Shown here: in pieces, positions 7,621-15,231 of the stretch
Layout of the letters: each line of letters begins with the position of its first letter
Position numbering within the stretch: position 1 is the stretch's first letter
Origin: Methylophaga nitratireducenticrescens
GTDB taxonomy: Bacteria; Pseudomonadota; Gammaproteobacteria; Nitrosococcales; Methylophagaceae
DNA: 64,000 bases
Assembly (NCBI RefSeq): GCF_000260985.4
Contig: NC_017857.3
Span: 2,551,001 to 2,615,000 of the forward strand
Reading direction: 5' to 3'
Position numbers and translations under genes: made by a program
Notes under the pieces: generated by a model
Told to the model about the DNA's origin: nothing
The model's database searches: none
Seen by the model: only the letters and a program-made list of their open reading frames with translations

Positions 7621-7909
7621 CTGCAGTTAATTCGACCTTGTGAACTCTATCCAACTTAATGTTTTTCCCTGCCTGCCAAAGGTCATAGGCATCTTGCATG
7701 GCGAGCCAACTCTGGGGAGTTCGGCCAAGCGATTTTGACAGGCGCAGTGCCATTTCGGGGCTTACTCCGCTCTGCTGCTTTAGCACTCGATTTAAAGTAG
7801 ACGGAGATACATCCAGTTGCTCGGCAAGATAACGACAACTCAGCCCGTATGGCTCCATATACGTTGCCATGATGAACTCACCGGGATGTGGAGGGTTGTG
7901 CATAGTCAT
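7616..7909 (-). CDS. higA: HigA-family antitoxin (Xre HTH)
   Basis: 97-residue antitoxin. It has the HigA signature: NPPHPGEFIMATYMEPYGLS near the start, then a helix-turn-helix YLAEQLDVSPSTLNRVLKQQSGVSPEMALRLSKSLG and TPQSWLAMQDAYDL. It would bind the HigB toxin and repress the operon. Encoded after higB with a one-base TAATG overlap, the toxin-first order typical of higBA. Confidence 0.92.
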   Translation of the reverse strand: MTMHNPPHPGEFIMATYMEPYGLSCRYLAEQLDVSPSTLNRVLKQQSGVSPEMALRLSKSLGRTPQSWLAMQDAYDLWQAGKNIKLDRVHKVELTAA

Positions 7910-8187
7910 TAGTGGTAATCCTCATAATCAAGTAGGTACGCATTTCCATCCGAGAACTCAAAAGTCAGTCGCCAATTACCGCTGACGGTTATGGCCCATA
8001 TACCTTTTCTATCGCCCTTAAGTTGGTGTAACCCGTACCCGGGAATGTCGAGATCATCAATCTCCATTGCGGTACCCAAAGCGGCCAACTGCATTCTGAG
8101 CCGCTTGGCATGATTCACCTGAATACCGCGCGAGATCCCTGTCTCGTAGTAACGCCTCAATCCCTTGTGCTTAAAAGACTTGATCAT
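7909..8187 (-). CDS. higB: HigB-family toxin (RelE superfamily)
   Basis: 92-residue ribosome-dependent mRNA interferase. Family segments: MIKSFKHKGLRRYYETG, MQLAALGTAMEIDDLDIPGYGLHQLKGDRKGIWAITVSGNWRLTFEF and the terminal LLDYEDYH. The Arg/Lys set and the W-R-L-T-F core are intact. First gene of the pair; start ATG at 8187 follows a promoter region with a GTTGCGCAAC palindrome. Confidence 0.92.
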   Translation of the reverse strand: MIKSFKHKGLRRYYETGISRGIQVNHAKRLRMQLAALGTAMEIDDLDIPGYGLHQLKGDRKGIWAITVSGNWRLTFEFSDGNAYLLDYEDYH

Positions 8188-8204
8188 GCGTCATAGTGTA
8201 GCGC

Positions 8205-8214
8205 GTTGCGCAAC
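8205..8214. promoter_or_regulatory. GTTGCGCAAC palindrome upstream of higBA
   Basis: A perfect 10-bp palindrome 18 bases upstream of the higB start. Position and symmetry make it a candidate HigA operator; no other support. Confidence 0.4.
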
Positions 8215-8225
8215 AGAGTCAACTA

Positions 8226-8296
8226 ACATAACGGCATGCACACATTTAAATTAGGAGTGCAGTCAGTAATTTATTCCAACGCAGCGCTTTGTTATG
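8226..8296. repeat. attC-like segment bounded by CATAAC and GTTATG
   Basis: Between the higBA promoter and the end of the kinase gene, a roughly 70-bp stretch starts CATAACGG and ends GCTTTGTTATGG on the plus strand. On the minus strand the kinase stop codon lies inside the CATAAC box (CCA TAA C), followed by AAAGCGCTGCG, which resembles the TAACAAAGCGC beginning of Vibrio-type cassette recombination sites. Inner arms pair only partly, and no integrase gene is in the window. Confidence 0.3.
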
Positions 8297-8786
8297 GATT
8301 TACCGTTATTACAGTTAGGTTGAACCCTTCATCCGTTGTGGGCTCAACAAAGTACTTTGTAACCAGCTTGAACATCTGTTCAGTATCAGTTGCCGCCCTC
8401 TGTGGTTGTTCTTTGCGCCTTTTTGCAATCTGCTTTAGACAAATTTCATTTGGTTGGTCGATGTAGATTAGCTCATAGGGAGCCTGGATCTCTGAAAAAA
8501 TGCTTCTAAACCACTCTCGTTGCGGAATCGTATTTGCTGGAAAGTCCATTACCACATCAGTTCCTGTGGTCAGGATCGATTGAACGAGTTTCTTCATTTG
8601 GGGCTTAAGCTGAGCAGAATATTTAACGTAATCTTCCAGGGTTTCAATACTATTCGGATACATTGATGCAAGCCACTCATCTTCTGAAAGCAGTACTGCA
8701 TTTCGTTTCTGAGAGATTTCGAGCGATTTTGTAGTTTTTCCTGATCCCATTTTCCCGCAGAGAAACGTCAATACTCCTTTGTTCAT
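8292..8786 (-). CDS. Small P-loop kinase / AAA-type ATP-binding protein
   Basis: 164-residue nucleotide-binding protein with a Walker A GKMGSGKTT at residues 11-19, an SEDEWLA segment near 34-40, DVVMDFPANTIPQREW (Walker B-like) near 77-92 and a lid rich in basic residues (KQIAKRRKEQPQRAATD). The layout fits the AAA_33 / zeta-toxin-like / chloramphenicol-phosphotransferase-like kinase group that phosphorylates small molecules or nucleotide sugars. The substrate cannot be deduced. It is monocistronic and surrounded by toxin-antitoxin genes. Confidence 0.8.
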   Translation of the reverse strand: MNKGVLTFLCGKMGSGKTTKSLEISQKRNAVLLSEDEWLASMYPNSIETLEDYVKYSAQLKPQMKKLVQSILTTGTDVVMDFPANTIPQREWFRSIFSEIQAPYELIYIDQPNEICLKQIAKRRKEQPQRAATDTEQMFKLVTKYFVEPTTDEGFNLTVITVNP

Positions 8787-8865
8787 TTCTTACCTCTTAT
8801 TGCATAACAGCAGGTTAATGATGTCATTGGCCTCATAATAATTATTGCCATTCAATCTTTAACTC

Positions 8866-9054
8866 TTAATGCGATTGAGCACAGTCACGAAGATAGATAT
8901 TAAAAAGACTCTGATAAGGGAGGTTCTTCTCTTCAGCGAGATTCTTGAAATACTCCACCGTATCTTCATCAAGCCGGATCGTAACCTGCTTTTTGAGTCT
9001 CTTGGTGTATGGATTTTTGGCTGAATCAGAAAAATCGTAGTGATCACGCATGTC
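8866..9054 (-). CDS. BrnA-like antitoxin without BrnT
   Basis: CopG/BrnA-like protein of 62 residues from the ATG at 9054: MRDHYDFSDSAKNPYTK, then VTIRLDEDTVEYFKNLAEEKNLPYQSLFNIYLRDCA, the ribbon-helix-helix plus helix pattern of BrnA. An in-frame ATG at 9078 would give MGHKLRLND in front and overlap the higA stop by 11 bases. No BrnT toxin gene precedes it; instead it follows higB-higA, so it is either an orphan or a third component of that operon. Confidence 0.75.
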   Translation of the reverse strand, partial: DMRDHYDFSDSAKNPYTKRLKKQVTIRLDEDTVEYFKNLAEEKNLPYQSLFNIYLRDCAQSH

Positions 9055-9067
9055 GTTTAGCCGAAGC

Positions 9068-9382
9068 TTATGTCCCATGCCCGATTTCTGATACAGCATT
9101 CCACGGACGAATATGCTTCAACTGATCCTCAAGGGCATCTGCTGCAATCTCAGTGTCGTAGGCAGCCTGAGCTCGCAACCAGTAGCCATTAGACAAGCCA
9201 AAAAAGCGACAAAGACGAAGATCAGTGTCTGCAGTTATCGAACGATTTCCAGCAATAATCTGGCCGATTCTCTGGGCTGGTACACCAATTTCTTTGGCCA
9301 AACGATATTGAGAGATCCCCATTGGCTCAAGAAACTCTTCTTTGAGTAACTCACCTGGTGTTACAGCTTCAATATTACGCAT
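9068..9382 (-). CDS. higA: HigA-family antitoxin, second module
   Basis: 104 residues from the ATG at 9382, preceded by a strong AGGAGG. It has the HigA signature NIEAVTPGELLKEEFLEPMGISQYRLAKEIGVPAQRIGQIIAGNRSI (helix-turn-helix) and DLRLCRFFGLSNGYWLRAQAAYD. It follows higB by 10 bases and its end overlaps or abuts the BrnA-like gene. The sequence differs clearly from the other HigA at 7616-7909, so the two modules are independent acquisitions and not a tandem duplication. Confidence 0.92.
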   Translation of the reverse strand: MRNIEAVTPGELLKEEFLEPMGISQYRLAKEIGVPAQRIGQIIAGNRSITADTDLRLCRFFGLSNGYWLRAQAAYDTEIAADALEDQLKHIRPWNAVSEIGHGT

Positions 9383-9392
9383 GAGTTGCCTC

Positions 9393-9671
9393 CTAATGAT
9401 AATCAACAATCTCGACATCTTCCGCACCGGTATTGGTCCAGCGGAAGCAAACCCGGAACTGCTTGTTGATTCGAATGCTGTACTGACCTTGGCGATCACC
9501 ATGCAATGACTCCAACATGTTACCGGGCGGTACTTTTAGATCATCAAGCTGACTTGCAGCCTGAACTTGCCGAATTTTCCTTAAAGCAACGCGCTCGAAA
9601 CTAGCAAAGCGTCTGACACGGCGACCGCTTGCCAACTTCTCGGTATCCTTACACTTGAACGAAATGATCAT
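9393..9671 (-). CDS. higB: HigB-family toxin, second module
   Basis: 92 residues from the ATG at 9671 (MIISFKCKDTEKLASG). Family segments: RRFASFERVALRKIRQVQAA, DLKVPPGNMLESLHGDRQGQYSIRINKQFRVCFRWT and the final VEIVDYH. Predicted ribosome-dependent RNase. Longer readings start further upstream but lack the family N-terminus. The promoter region just upstream contains repeated AACGTT/TTAACGT motifs (9688-9715) that could be HigA sites. Confidence 0.92.
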   Translation of the reverse strand: MIISFKCKDTEKLASGRRVRRFASFERVALRKIRQVQAASQLDDLKVPPGNMLESLHGDRQGQYSIRINKQFRVCFRWTNTGAEDVEIVDYH

Positions 9672-9881
9672 GGGGTCAATAGTGACGCATAACGTTATTA
9701 ACGTCAAACGTTACTATACAGAAACGTACATTGGGAAATAGACCCAACAATGTGTTAATAAGGTTGAAGCAGTCCATCGATATACGTTTCAGCATTTACT
9801 CTTATCTTAAGAGTTTTGGCATCGTAAAAACTTTTGGCTTATTCTGTGTTTAACTAAACGTAATTTATTGGTAATTAGTTG

Positions 9882-10214
9882 ATGACAAAACCACAGTCTC
9901 TTTTTCATTATTTGCTTATCGGCTTGTTTATGCTGTCGATGCTTATGCCTGCTGCGCATGCAGAATATAATGATATGGCTGTGCATCATGAAATGAATCA
10001 GCAACAGCATGATTGTCATTCCGATGCTGAACCTCAAGCAAAACAAGATGCCAATTCGCATTGCGCCAGTGACAATTGTCAGTGTGTAGCAACAAACTGT
10101 CATGCCTCTGGCGTGTTAGGTTTTCAACCGGTTTTTATGGCGTCGCTTTATTCCCAAAGCCGCCTAGACATTGCTGCTGAGCAGCTTGTTCATCACAAAC
10201 GCCTACAAAACTAG
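9882..10214 (+). CDS. Small periplasmic Cys/His/Met-rich protein in copper cluster
   Basis: 110 residues: signal peptide (hydrophobic LLIGLFMLSMLMPAAHA, cleavage before EYND), then a short mature part with HHEMNQQQHDCHSD and HCASDNCQCVATNCHASG, i.e. five to six cysteines and many histidines. I do not recognise a named family. Its position 80 bases ahead of a CopA-type oxidase, CopB and a copper TonB receptor suggests periplasmic copper binding or sensing. The ATG at 9882 is chosen over the TTG just before it. Confidence 0.65.
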   Translation: MTKPQSLFHYLLIGLFMLSMLMPAAHAEYNDMAVHHEMNQQQHDCHSDAEPQAKQDANSHCASDNCQCVATNCHASGVLGFQPVFMASLYSQSRLDIAAEQLVHHKRLQN

Positions 10215-10294
10215 AACGCCCTCCCCGCAGTTAATCCTCCAGTTGTAATTGGTATCCACGGATACCCAATCGAAACAATCTGAGGATAGATCTC

Positions 10295-11077
10295 ATGAAA
10301 ATTTTTACTCGCTGGCTGATCGTCATATCAGCTGTATTTTTGCACTACCCTGCCATGGCAACCGTGACCGAATACACCTTGGTGATAGACCGTGAACCGG
10401 TCAATATCACTGGCAAAATCGTAGAACGCATCACGGTAAATGGCAGCATTCCTGGGCCGATCATGGAATTCACCGAAGGTGATGAAGCGATTATCCATGT
10501 GGTAAACAATCTGGATGAGCCGACTTCGGTTCATTGGCACGGATTACTGCTGCCCCCTGAAATGGATGGTGTGCCGGGACTTGGAGGTTATGAAGCCATC
10601 AAAGCGGGTGAAACCTTCACCTATCGTTTTCCGCGTCGTCAAAATGACAACTACTGGCATCACGCGCACAGTGCGTTACAGGAACAGAATGGTCATTATG
10701 GCGCGCTGATGATTTACTTCAAGGATGAGCCGGTGGTGCAAGCCGATCGGGATTATGTGGTGCTACTGTCAGATTTCAGTAATGAAACCATGATGGCGCA
10801 CCCGATACATTTGCATGGCATGTTTGTGCAGCTGGAAAATGGCCAACCCGGTGAAAAGCTGCCCAATAAACACACGGTTAATGTTGCACCGGGCACTGAG
10901 TATTCTGTGTTACTGACAGCGGATGAACCCGGCGAATGGGCGTTTCACTGTCACCTGTTGTATCACATGTCTGCTGGCATGATGTCTACCGTGGTCGTCG
11001 CTGAATATGACGAAGATGATTTGCCAACCGCTCAACCTGCACCTCACGATATGGGAGGTCATCATGATCATCACTAA
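10295..11077 (+). CDS. CopA/PcoA-type multicopper oxidase lacking the middle domain
   Basis: Periplasmic multicopper oxidase for copper tolerance, 260 residues against about 580-620 in CopA/PcoA. Signal peptide ends near PAMA. Cupredoxin domain 1 (residues 25-160) keeps H80-W-H82-G and W-H-H123-A-H125; it then joins directly, at about residues 160-167 (LSDFSNETMMAHP), to the last cupredoxin domain with H169-P-I-H172-L-H174-G and the H218-C-H220-LLY-H224...M229 motif. All type 1 and type 2/3 copper ligands are therefore present although the central domain and the Met-rich insert are gone. The frame is open throughout. A His-rich tail (GGHHDHH) ends the protein. CopB overlaps the 3' end. Confidence 0.85.
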   Translation: MKIFTRWLIVISAVFLHYPAMATVTEYTLVIDREPVNITGKIVERITVNGSIPGPIMEFTEGDEAIIHVVNNLDEPTSVHWHGLLLPPEMDGVPGLGGYEAIKAGETFTYRFPRRQNDNYWHHAHSALQEQNGHYGALMIYFKDEPVVQADRDYVVLLSDFSNETMMAHPIHLHGMFVQLENGQPGEKLPNKHTVNVAPGTEYSVLLTADEPGEWAFHCHLLYHMSAGMMSTVVVAEYDEDDLPTAQPAPHDMGGHHDHH

Positions 11078-11792
11078 ATCTAATCTGATTTTCTCCATCG
11101 TATTGAGCCTGTTTATCTCCAGCAGCCATGCCGATGATAATCATGATGGGCAAGGGCACGAGCATGAATCACAACTCTTCCATGCCTTATGGTTTGAAGC
11201 CCAACATGGCGGTGGCAGTGAGGGTGATAAAAACCATTTAGAGTGGGATGGCTGGATCGGTGGCGATACTCACAAACTTTGGCTGAAAGGTGAACTGGAA
11301 GGCCACAAAGGCAAGCTGGAAGAGAGTGAAGTCTGGGCATTATATAGCCGAAATGTGCACGATTTTTGGGATGCACAGATTGGTCTGCGTGTGGATACCC
11401 AACCTGAATCTACCCGCTATTTAACGCTGGGTTTTAATGGACTGGCGCCGTATCTGTTTGAAACTCAGGCACATCTGTTTATCAGTGATTATGGTGATGT
11501 CAGTGCCCGCTTGAAACAGAAAAATCATCTGTTGTTCACCCAGCGTTTTGGTTTTGAACCCTACTACCAACTGGACTTCACCGCCCATAATGTTGAACGC
11601 CAGGAATTAGACCGGGGCTTAAGCCAGGGCGAATTGGGCATCAAACTGTTTTATGAAATCACTCGTAAAGTCGTGCCTTATCTGGATCTGAAATACGAAC
11701 GCAAATTCGGCCGTACAGCGTCCATCGCCAGAAATGCTGATGAAAGCGAAGAAGACTGGATTTCTTCAGTAGGTATCAAACTGCTTTTTTAA
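11064..11792 (+). CDS. copB: CopB-type outer-membrane copper resistance protein
   Basis: 243 residues from the ATG at 11064 (SD GGGAGG), overlapping the oxidase gene by 14 bases. A signal peptide (IFSIVLSLFISSSHA) is followed by a short His/Asp-rich stretch (DDNHDGQGHEHE) and a beta-barrel with the CopB strings WDGWIGGDTHKLWLKGELEGHKGK, FWDAQIGLRVD, GLAPYLFETQAHLFIS and a terminal Phe (GIKLLF) typical of outer-membrane proteins. The family works with CopA/PcoA in copper tolerance; the N-terminal Met-rich part of many CopB proteins is largely missing. Confidence 0.9.
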   Translation: MIITKSNLIFSIVLSLFISSSHADDNHDGQGHEHESQLFHALWFEAQHGGGSEGDKNHLEWDGWIGGDTHKLWLKGELEGHKGKLEESEVWALYSRNVHDFWDAQIGLRVDTQPESTRYLTLGFNGLAPYLFETQAHLFISDYGDVSARLKQKNHLLFTQRFGFEPYYQLDFTAHNVERQELDRGLSQGELGIKLFYEITRKVVPYLDLKYERKFGRTASIARNADESEEDWISSVGIKLLF

Positions 11793-11816
11793 AACCACTC
11801 ATAAACGCACAAATTT

Positions 11817-11841
11817 CGTTCCCTCGTTTCGTGTGGGAACG
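11817..11841. repeat. REP-like hairpin CGTTCCC...GGGAACG
   Basis: A perfect 7-bp inverted repeat with an 11-base loop downstream of copB, of the CGTTCCC/GGGAACG type often seen as dispersed palindromes. No T-run follows, so it is not a standard terminator. Only one copy noticed in the window. Confidence 0.4.
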
Positions 11842-11942
11842 CCGATTTGCCAGGCCTAATCTTCAACTATTCAAAAGTGCGTGATTTCACTCACGACTGC
11901 CCTAAATCCCACAATTTTTATACTGACATATTGCTTATTCTT

Positions 11943-11960
11943 GGTTTAACTTTTTAAACC
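11943..11960. promoter_or_regulatory. Inverted repeat GGTTTAA-CTTT-TTAAACC before oprC
   Basis: Perfect 7-bp arms with a 4-base spacer, 15 bases before the receptor start codon, overlapping the likely leader. Could be a repressor site or an RNA hairpin. It does not match the CueR or Fur consensus. Confidence 0.3.
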
Positions 11961-11974
11961 GGAATAACAGCACC

Positions 11975-14191
11975 ATGAAAAAACGTCTTTCACCATTGGC
12001 CATGATGATTCTGACCGGACTGGCAAGTGCTCCTTTATATGCCGTCCATGAACACGATGATGAGATGCTGGATAAAGTGACCGTCACTGCAGCATCCGTG
12101 GCAACCATGGACAACACCACATTAAAAGAGAACGATCTTAGTTCCCAAAGAGCTTATAAAAGTGATACGGCTGCTTTTTTAAATGATGTCGCTGGCATGT
12201 CCATGTATGCTGGCGGCGGTGTGTCAGGTTTGCCTTTTATGCGTGGTTTTGCCGATGACCGCCTGCGTATCAAGGTTGATGGCATGGATTTGATTTCGGC
12301 CTGTGCCAATCATATGAATCCCCCGCTCTCTTATCTCGCTCCCTCGCGTGTTTCAGAGATTCAGGTTTATTCGGGTATTGCCCCTGTCAGCCTGGGTGGT
12401 GACAGTATCGGTGGCACTGTTATCGCCAAGTCCAAACAACCGGAATTTGCAGCAAAAGGCGAGACCATCACCAAAGGTGAGATTGGCAGTTACTATCGCA
12501 GCAATGGTGACGCGCGTGGCGGCCATCTTTCTACAACCTTGGCATCAGAAAACTTCAGTATCACTTATACCGGTTCCACTGCCAAAGCGAATAATTATGA
12601 TGCCGGTGGCAATTTCAAACCGGCGGGAAATACTGCGACAGATCGCGGTTCATTAGATGCAGATGAAGTTGGCTCATCCGCTTATGAAAGCCGTAATCAT
12701 GCGATTGATTTTGCTTATAAACTGGATAACCACCAGCTTCAGCTCAAATTTGCCCATCAGGACATTCCTTATCAAGGCTGGCCAAATCAGCGTATGGATA
12801 TGACGGAAAACCGCAGTAATCAAATCAACCTGATCTATAACGGAATGTTCGACTGGGGTTCACTGGAAACCTCGCTTTATCGTGAAAAAACCCATCACAA
12901 AATGCAGTTTGGTGATGATAAACAGTTTCTCTATGGTTCTGGCATGATGACCGCTTTGGGGATGCCCATGGAAACCGAAGGCGATAACCGTGGCCTATCG
13001 GTTAAAGCCGAAATCAATACAAACCAACGCGATCTGTTCCGTGTTGGTGCCGATCTGCAACGTTATCGATTGGATGATTTCTGGGAAGCTTCAGGTGGCA
13101 TGATGATGGCACCCAACACGTTCTGGAATATCAACAATGGCGAGCGGGATCGTTACGGTGTGTTTGCCGAATGGGAAGCCGTCTGGAACAGTCAGTGGAT
13201 CACGGTAGCAGGGATTCGCCATGAAACCGTGAAGATGAATGCAGATGATGTGCAAGGTTACAACGCAATGTATCAGGCAGCTGCAGATGCGTTTAATGCC
13301 AGTGACCGTGATATCACCGATCATAATATCGATGCGACATTGCTGGCTCGCTTCAAACCTGCTGATACTCATGATTATGAATTCGGCTATGCCCAGAAAA
13401 CCCGCTCGCCGAACTTATACGAGCGCTTTGCCTGGTCTACCAATGGTATGGCGATGCGGATGGTGAATCTGGTCGGGGATGGTAATGGCTATGTCGGCAA
13501 TGTTGAGCTGGATCCTGAAATCGCCCATACACTGAGCTTCACAGCCAACCTCCATGATGCCAAACAACACGACTGGCATATATCGCTCACACCTTATATT
13601 TCCTATGTCGATGACTTTATTGATGCCGAGCGTTGTAGCACTGGCGGTGGAGCTTGTACTGCTGCCAACCTGACAACCGACAATGATTTTGTCTATCTGC
13701 AATACCAGAATGTCTCGGCCAAACTCTATGGTATGGATATATCGGGTTTCAAAACGCTGTATCAGTCAGAACAATGGGGACAAATCACCGGAACCGCCAC
13801 CATCAGTTATGTAAGAGGTAAAAACCGTGATACCGGTGATGATTTGTATAACATCATGCCGCTGAATTCTACCTTATCGCTGGAGCACAGCAAAAACGGC
13901 TGGCGTAATAATGTTGAATGGGTGCTGGTCGCCAGCAAAGACAAAGTTAATAACGAACGCAATGAAATCGAAACCGCCGGATATGGACTGGTGAATCTGC
14001 GTACCAGTTATGAATGGAAGCAGGCACGTGTCGATGTTGGCGTGGAAAACGTATTTGATCGTCTCTACAGTCACCCACTTTCCGGTGCCTATGTAGGTCA
14101 AGGTGCCACCATGAACACCTCAGTTCCGTGGGGGCAGACCGTCCCGGGCATGGGTAGATCGGTGTATGCTGGTTTGACGCTGACATTCTGA
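11975..14191 (+). CDS. oprC: TonB-dependent copper receptor, OprC/NosA type
   Basis: Outer-membrane 22-strand receptor, 738 residues. Signal peptide (MILTGLASAPLYA), TonB box-like region near DKVTVTA, plug domain to about residue 165, barrel to the C-terminal aromatic (LTLTF). The plug contains VDGMDLISAC110ANHM114NPPLSY, matching the CxxxM copper site of OprC, which is the diagnostic feature. It takes up copper, or in NosA-type proteins supplies copper for nitrous oxide reductase. It follows copper tolerance genes but after a 180-base gap with its own probable promoter, and ends at a strong terminator. Confidence 0.92.
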   Translation: MKKRLSPLAMMILTGLASAPLYAVHEHDDEMLDKVTVTAASVATMDNTTLKENDLSSQRAYKSDTAAFLNDVAGMSMYAGGGVSGLPFMRGFADDRLRIKVDGMDLISACANHMNPPLSYLAPSRVSEIQVYSGIAPVSLGGDSIGGTVIAKSKQPEFAAKGETITKGEIGSYYRSNGDARGGHLSTTLASENFSITYTGSTAKANNYDAGGNFKPAGNTATDRGSLDADEVGSSAYESRNHAIDFAYKLDNHQLQLKFAHQDIPYQGWPNQRMDMTENRSNQINLIYNGMFDWGSLETSLYREKTHHKMQFGDDKQFLYGSGMMTALGMPMETEGDNRGLSVKAEINTNQRDLFRVGADLQRYRLDDFWEASGGMMMAPNTFWNINNGERDRYGVFAEWEAVWNSQWITVAGIRHETVKMNADDVQGYNAMYQAAADAFNASDRDITDHNIDATLLARFKPADTHDYEFGYAQKTRSPNLYERFAWSTNGMAMRMVNLVGDGNGYVGNVELDPEIAHTLSFTANLHDAKQHDWHISLTPYISYVDDFIDAERCSTGGGACTAANLTTDNDFVYLQYQNVSAKLYGMDISGFKTLYQSEQWGQITGTATISYVRGKNRDTGDDLYNIMPLNSTLSLEHSKNGWRNNVEWVLVASKDKVNNERNEIETAGYGLVNLRTSYEWKQARVDVGVENVFDRLYSHPLSGAYVGQGATMNTSVPWGQTVPGMGRSVYAGLTLTF

Positions 14192-14203
14192 GGTTAAAAA
14201 ACG

Positions 14204-14244
14204 GGACAGATTTATTTTGATTTGAATAAATCTGTCCTTTTTTT
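14204..14244 (+). terminator. Intrinsic terminator of oprC (bidirectional-looking)
   Basis: GGACAGATTTATT pairs perfectly (13 bp) with AATAAATCTGTCC around a 7-base loop and is followed by TTTTTTT. An A-run before the stem gives a T-run on the minus strand, so it may also serve the convergent hemolysin III gene. Confidence 0.9.
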
Positions 14245-14251
14245 CATCTGA

Positions 14252-14909
14252 TTAAGCTGCATACCAAAGCACAGCAAAAAAATGGTATGTGGTGCCCGTC
14301 AGAACAAATAAATGCCAAATAAAGTGACCATATTTCAGTTTTGAATCGGTGGCAAAAAACGCAACGCCTACGGTATAAGACAAGCCACCAGCTATTAACC
14401 ATATCAAGCCAGCAGTAGGTAAATTTTCCAATAAGGGATCAATAGCAATCACTATCACCCATCCCATCAACAAATAAAGACTGGTTGAAAGGATTGGATG
14501 CTGTTGTTTTTCAAAAACTTTAAGGACGATTCCCACAGTCGCCAGCCCCCATATAACGCCAAACAGCGCCCAACCCCAAGCGCCTTTCAGCACGCCGAAG
14601 GTGAAGGGTGTATACGTTCCCGCGATCAACAGAAAGATTGCAGAAAGTTCAATACGTAAAAAAACCCGCTTTGCCTTGCCTGCAGGTAATGCGTGATACA
14701 GCGTGGAACCCAGATATAGAAGTATCATTGTCGCACAAAATATGCTGACCCCAACGACAAAAGCTGTTTCACCTTGGTGTACTGCCCGTGCGATTAAAAA
14801 AGGTGTTCCAATCAGTGCAGCTGTAAGCCCTAATTCCATGACTAATGGCGTTGGCAGTTTCTTCCCCGCCAGATTGATCCCGCTTGAATCTGGTAAGTAC
14901 TTGTTGCAT
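14252..14909 (-). pseudogene. Hemolysin III/TrhA-family membrane protein with N-terminal frameshift
   Basis: The long frame (14252-14839) encodes seven-helix hemolysin III/YqfA-type sequence (STLYHALPAGKAKRVFLRIELSAIFLLIAGTYTPF, WGLATVGIVLKVF, GHFIWHLFVLTGTTYHFFAV), a family linked to membrane homeostasis. The family N-terminus is upstream in another frame: from the ATG at 14909, with an AGGAGG-like SD, it reads MQQVLTRFKRDQSGGEETANAISHG and then should continue GLTAALIG. One extra T (plus strand, 14836-14837) separates the two frames; removing it restores HGLGLTAALI. So the gene is frameshifted at codon 25, or restarts at MELGLTA. A sequencing error is also possible. Confidence 0.8.
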
Positions 14910-15231
14910 ACCCCCTCCTATCGGAATGTATTTGACTGTTTGCACTTAATTATGAGCTTTTAACATTACCGGAATAATTTTTGGTGAATAGTTACGACAT
15001 AAAACATTATTCAATAGTGCTATGTTCACAAATAAAAACAATCGATTCAGGCCTGTGTGTGAGGCTAAAGGAATGGTTTACTCTACTCAAATTATAGACG
15101 TTAGTACGATAACGTACAGACACTGTTTTTGATGCAGTGAATACTGATCAAACGCTATGGCAAATCTGATGCCAGTCCGCCGGAATGGGATGAAGATACA
15201 AAACATCCATAGTGCGATTAGGAGTACTTTT
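14910..15231. other. Intergenic, AT-rich
   Basis: About 320 bases between the divergent hemolysin III gene and the PRC-barrel gene. No gene, hairpin or clear regulatory motif was recognised; it presumably contains both promoters. Confidence 0.4.
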
